From contig JAAWBP010000088.1 in the NCBI GenBank assembly GCA_022792755.1, forward strand, positions 1-7,252: 7,252 bases of DNA, read 5' to 3'. This DNA comes from Oscillospiraceae bacterium. GTDB taxonomy: Bacteria; Bacillota; Clostridia; Oscillospirales; Ruminococcaceae. The translations under genes and the position numbers were made by a program. Each line of letters starts with the position of its first letter. Positions within the stretch are counted from its first letter, which is position 1. The notes under the pieces are model-generated. The model had not been told where the DNA came from. It saw only the letters and a list, made by a program, of their open reading frames with translations, and did not search any database. Below are positions 4,955 through 7,252 of this stretch, in pieces.

Positions 4955-6742
4955 TTACGGTTTTTCATCCTTCGCCAGCTCGATATGGAGCTCTTCCAGC
5001 TGCTCCCGGTCGACCGGGGCAGGGCATTCGGTCATCAGCTCGGACATGTTCTGCACCTTCGGGAAAGCGAGGACGTCCCGGATGCTCTTCCCGCCCAGCA
5101 TAATCATCACCAGCCGGTCGAGGCCGAGGCCCATCCCCCCGTGGGGCGGCGCGCCGTAGCGGAAGGCATCGGTCAGGAAGCCAAATTTCTCCTGTGCTTC
5201 CTCATCCGACAGGCCGAGGGAGGCGAACATCTTTTTCTGCAAAGCCGGGTCGGTGATCCGGATCGATCCGGAGGACATCTCGACGCCGTTGAGAACCAGG
5301 TCGTATGCTTTGGCGCGGACCTGCCCCTTATCCGTGTCGAGCAGGGGGATATCCTCATCCATCGGGGCGGTGAAGGGGTGGTGCATCGCCAGATAGCTCT
5401 GGCTGTCCTCATCCCACTCGAAGAAGGGGAACTGGGTGATCCAGAGGAAATTGTACGCCCCCTCCGGGATCAGGCCGAGCTTTTTTGCCGTCTCGCCGCG
5501 GAGGGCGCCGAGGGTCGGCAGGACGACGCTGTTTTTCGGGTCGGCGACGATCAGGATCAAGTCCCCTTCCTTTGCCTCCGCGCGGGAGACGATGGCCGCC
5601 AGCTCCTCTTCGTTCATGAACTTCGCAAAGGATGCCTGAAGCCCGTCGGAGTTGACCTTCATCCAAGCGAGGCCCTTCGCGCCGATCCCCTTGACAAACT
5701 CGGTCAGCTTGTCGAGCTCCTTCCGGGAATAGGCCGCCGCGCCGTCCGGCACGCAGATGCAGCGCACACTCCCGGTTTCACAGGCCGAGGTAAAGACGGA
5801 AAAGCCGCATCCCTTCACCAGGTCGGACAAGTCCCTGATTTCAAGTCCAAACCGGGTGTCCGGCTTATCGGAACCGTACCGCTCCATCGCCTCCCGATAG
5901 GTCAAACGGGGAAGCGGCGCCGGGATATCGATGTCCAGCACCTTTTTGAAGAGATGCCGTACAAATCCCTCGCCGACCTCCATGACGTCCTCTACGTCGA
6001 CAAAGGACATCTCCAGGTCGATCTGGGTGAATTCCGGCTGACGGTCTGCCCTCTGGTCTTCATCCCGGAAGCAGCGGGCAAACTGGACATAACGGTCAAA
6101 GCCGGAGACCATCAAAAGCTGTTTGTAGAGCTGGGGGGACTGGGGAAGGGCGTAAAACGTCCCCTCATGGACGCGGGACGGCACCAGGAAATCCCGCGCA
6201 CCCTCCGGTGTGGAACGGATCAGCATAGGGGTTTCAATTTCGATAAAGCCCTGCTCGTCGAAAAAGTCCCGCGCCGCCTTGGTGATCCTGTGCCGAATGA
6301 TGATATTCTTTTGCAGGTCGGGGCGTCGGAGGTCGAGGTAGCGGTATTTTAACCGCAGCTCCTCTTTGACGTTGGAGTTTTCCACGATTTCAAAGGGCGG
6401 GGTCTCCGCACGGCCCAAAATTTTCAGCTCGTCCACCAGGATTTCGACCTCCCCGGTGGGGATTTCCCGGTTGACGCTCTCCCGGCGGGCAACCGTTCCG
6501 GCCGCCATCAGGACAAACTCGGAGCGCGCTTCCCCTGCTTTCTCAAAAACATCGCGGGCCGTCTGGTCGTTGAACGCCAGCTGGACGATCCCGGTGCGGT
6601 CGCGCAGGTCGATGAAGATCAGGTTTCCCAGATCCCGCTGTTTCTGAACAAACCCGCAGACAGTCACCCTTTTTCCCGTAAGCTCCGCAGTGAGCTCTCC
6701 GCAGTAATTGGTTCTTTTTGCGCCATTCATCCGTTCGGTCAT
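4955..6742 (-). CDS. aspS: Aspartyl-tRNA synthetase, bacterial type
   Basis: This complete 595-residue class II synthetase attaches aspartate to tRNA(Asp) in the cytoplasm. The N-terminal OB-fold anticodon-binding domain spans about residues 12-112 (VTVCGFVQKQRDLGNLIFIDLRDR). The catalytic core includes the motif 1 region FIEIETPMLIRSTPEGARDF (166-185), YALPQSPQLYKQ (197-208), motif 2 FRDEDQRADRQPEFTQ (225-240) and motif 3 GLGLDR (538-543). The insertion between motifs 2 and 3 (about 285-420) is the GAD domain typical of bacterial AspRS, and the length is usual. Leu38 in RDLGN occupies the anticodon-loop contact where non-discriminating enzymes such as that of Pseudomonas aeruginosa carry His. 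This favours a tRNA(Asp)-specific enzyme, by recollection of that literature. The ATG directly abuts the hisS stop (TAGATG), with AGGAGG (6751-6756) inside the hisS end, so translation is coupled. A terminator follows the stop. Confidence 0.98.
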   Translation of the reverse strand: MTERMNGAKRTNYCGELTAELTGKRVTVCGFVQKQRDLGNLIFIDLRDRTGIVQLAFNDQTARDVFEKAGEARSEFVLMAAGTVARRESVNREIPTGEVEILVDELKILGRAETPPFEIVENSNVKEELRLKYRYLDLRRPDLQKNIIIRHRITKAARDFFDEQGFIEIETPMLIRSTPEGARDFLVPSRVHEGTFYALPQSPQLYKQLLMVSGFDRYVQFARCFRDEDQRADRQPEFTQIDLEMSFVDVEDVMEVGEGFVRHLFKKVLDIDIPAPLPRLTYREAMERYGSDKPDTRFGLEIRDLSDLVKGCGFSVFTSACETGSVRCICVPDGAAAYSRKELDKLTEFVKGIGAKGLAWMKVNSDGLQASFAKFMNEEELAAIVSRAEAKEGDLILIVADPKNSVVLPTLGALRGETAKKLGLIPEGAYNFLWITQFPFFEWDEDSQSYLAMHHPFTAPMDEDIPLLDTDKGQVRAKAYDLVLNGVEMSSGSIRITDPALQKKMFASLGLSDEEAQEKFGFLTDAFRYGAPPHGGMGLGLDRLVMIMLGGKSIRDVLAFPKVQNMSELMTECPAPVDREQLEELHIELAKDEKP

Positions 6743-7252
6743 CTATTTTTCCTCCTGCTCTTGATCGATTGCAGCGAGAACATCCTCTACCCCAAGGTCG
6801 TAGAGCGCGTCGGATAGCTCCTCGAACCCGAGTTCCCGCACCTCGCCGGTCGCCATGTTCTTCACCTTGGCCCTGCTGTTTGCAAGCTCGTCGTCCCCCA
6901 GCACCATCGACATCCGGGCGCCGATCTTGTCGGCGTACTTCATCTGCGCCTTCAAACTGCGGCCCATGCTGTCACACTCCACAAAAAAACCCTCCCGGCG
7001 CAGGGCGTTGGTGAGCTCGCCCGCCTTCAGCCCGGCAGCTTCCCCAATATTTGCAATGTAGAGTTCACAGGGGCGCTCTTCCGGGATTTCGATCCCCTGC
7101 GCTTCCAGGACGAGCAGAAGTCGCTCCAATCCCATCCCGAAGCCGAGCCCCGGCGTCTTCGGCCCGCCGAGCTGCTCGATCAGCCCGTCATACCGGCCTC
7201 CTCCGCAGACCGTACTCTGCGCGCCTAAGTCGTTCGAAACGAATTCGAAAAC
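6743..7252 (-). CDS. hisS: Histidyl-tRNA synthetase, C-terminal part (partial, cut by the right edge)
   Basis: The frame is open from the right edge to TAG at 6743-6745 and shows the last 169 residues of HisRS, which charges tRNA(His) in the cytoplasm. Near the edge are the histidine-binding stretch STVCGGGRYDGLIEQLGG and class II motif 3, GFGMGLERLLLVL. The rest is the C-terminal anticodon-binding domain, from about LYIANIGEAAGLKAGELTNALRR to the end, including RSLKAQMKYADKIGARMSMVLG and a late VKNMATGEV strand. The real start is outside the window; the Met at 7133-7135 is internal to motif 3. It is the upstream partner of aspS. In Bacillus subtilis this pair is controlled by a T-box leader; any such leader here would lie to the right of the window. 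Confidence 0.97.
   Translation of the reverse strand, partial: VFEFVSNDLGAQSTVCGGGRYDGLIEQLGGPKTPGLGFGMGLERLLLVLEAQGIEIPEERPCELYIANIGEAAGLKAGELTNALRREGFFVECDSMGRSLKAQMKYADKIGARMSMVLGDDELANSRAKVKNMATGEVRELGFEELSDALYDLGVEDVLAAIDQEQEEK

Noticed and set aside
4781..6352. Very long plus-strand frame opposite aspS
   Set aside because: It is an antisense shadow of a well-supported synthetase in GC-rich codons; its own translation resembles no family.

Overview
The window is a compact, mostly minus-strand stretch of a fairly GC-rich low-G+C-phylum bacterium. The likely source is an anaerobic Clostridia / Oscillospiraceae-like Firmicute. This rests on the hisS-aspS gene order, AGGAGG-type ribosome binding sites, a PflX-like radical SAM protein and a secreted NodB-type deacetylase of a kind common in Clostridia. 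No species can be named from the sequence alone.

Right to left, in the direction of transcription, the layout is as follows. The C-terminal part of histidyl-tRNA synthetase (hisS) enters at the right edge and abuts a complete aspartyl-tRNA synthetase (aspS); this pair ends at a strong rho-independent terminator (4913-4948). Next comes a GNAT acetyltransferase with its own well-formed promoter (4839-4867). It is followed by a secreted polysaccharide deacetylase preceded by a perfect 17-bp dyad, a Maf-type nucleotide pyrophosphatase, a cytoplasmic SxxK serine hydrolase that starts at TTG, and a PflX-like radical SAM protein. A 57-residue protein of unknown function lies 44 nt behind the radical SAM gene, with an intercistronic hairpin just before its ribosome binding site.

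The gene-free stretch 81-474 holds three things: a roughly 239-bp element bounded by 23-bp imperfect inverted repeats (215-237 and 431-453) with no transposase, probably a MITE or a decayed insertion element; a minus-strand promoter (128-155); and a stem-loop (103-125). The first residues of a membrane protein then run off the left edge.

Functionally this is mainly housekeeping (tRNA charging, nucleotide-pool sanitation) with a few single-gene enzymes. I found no defence system, CRISPR array, RNA gene or obvious biosynthetic cluster, and no clear sign of a novel multi-gene system. The points most worth checking are the inverted-repeat element, the radical SAM/small-protein pair with its hairpin, and the dyad upstream of the deacetylase.
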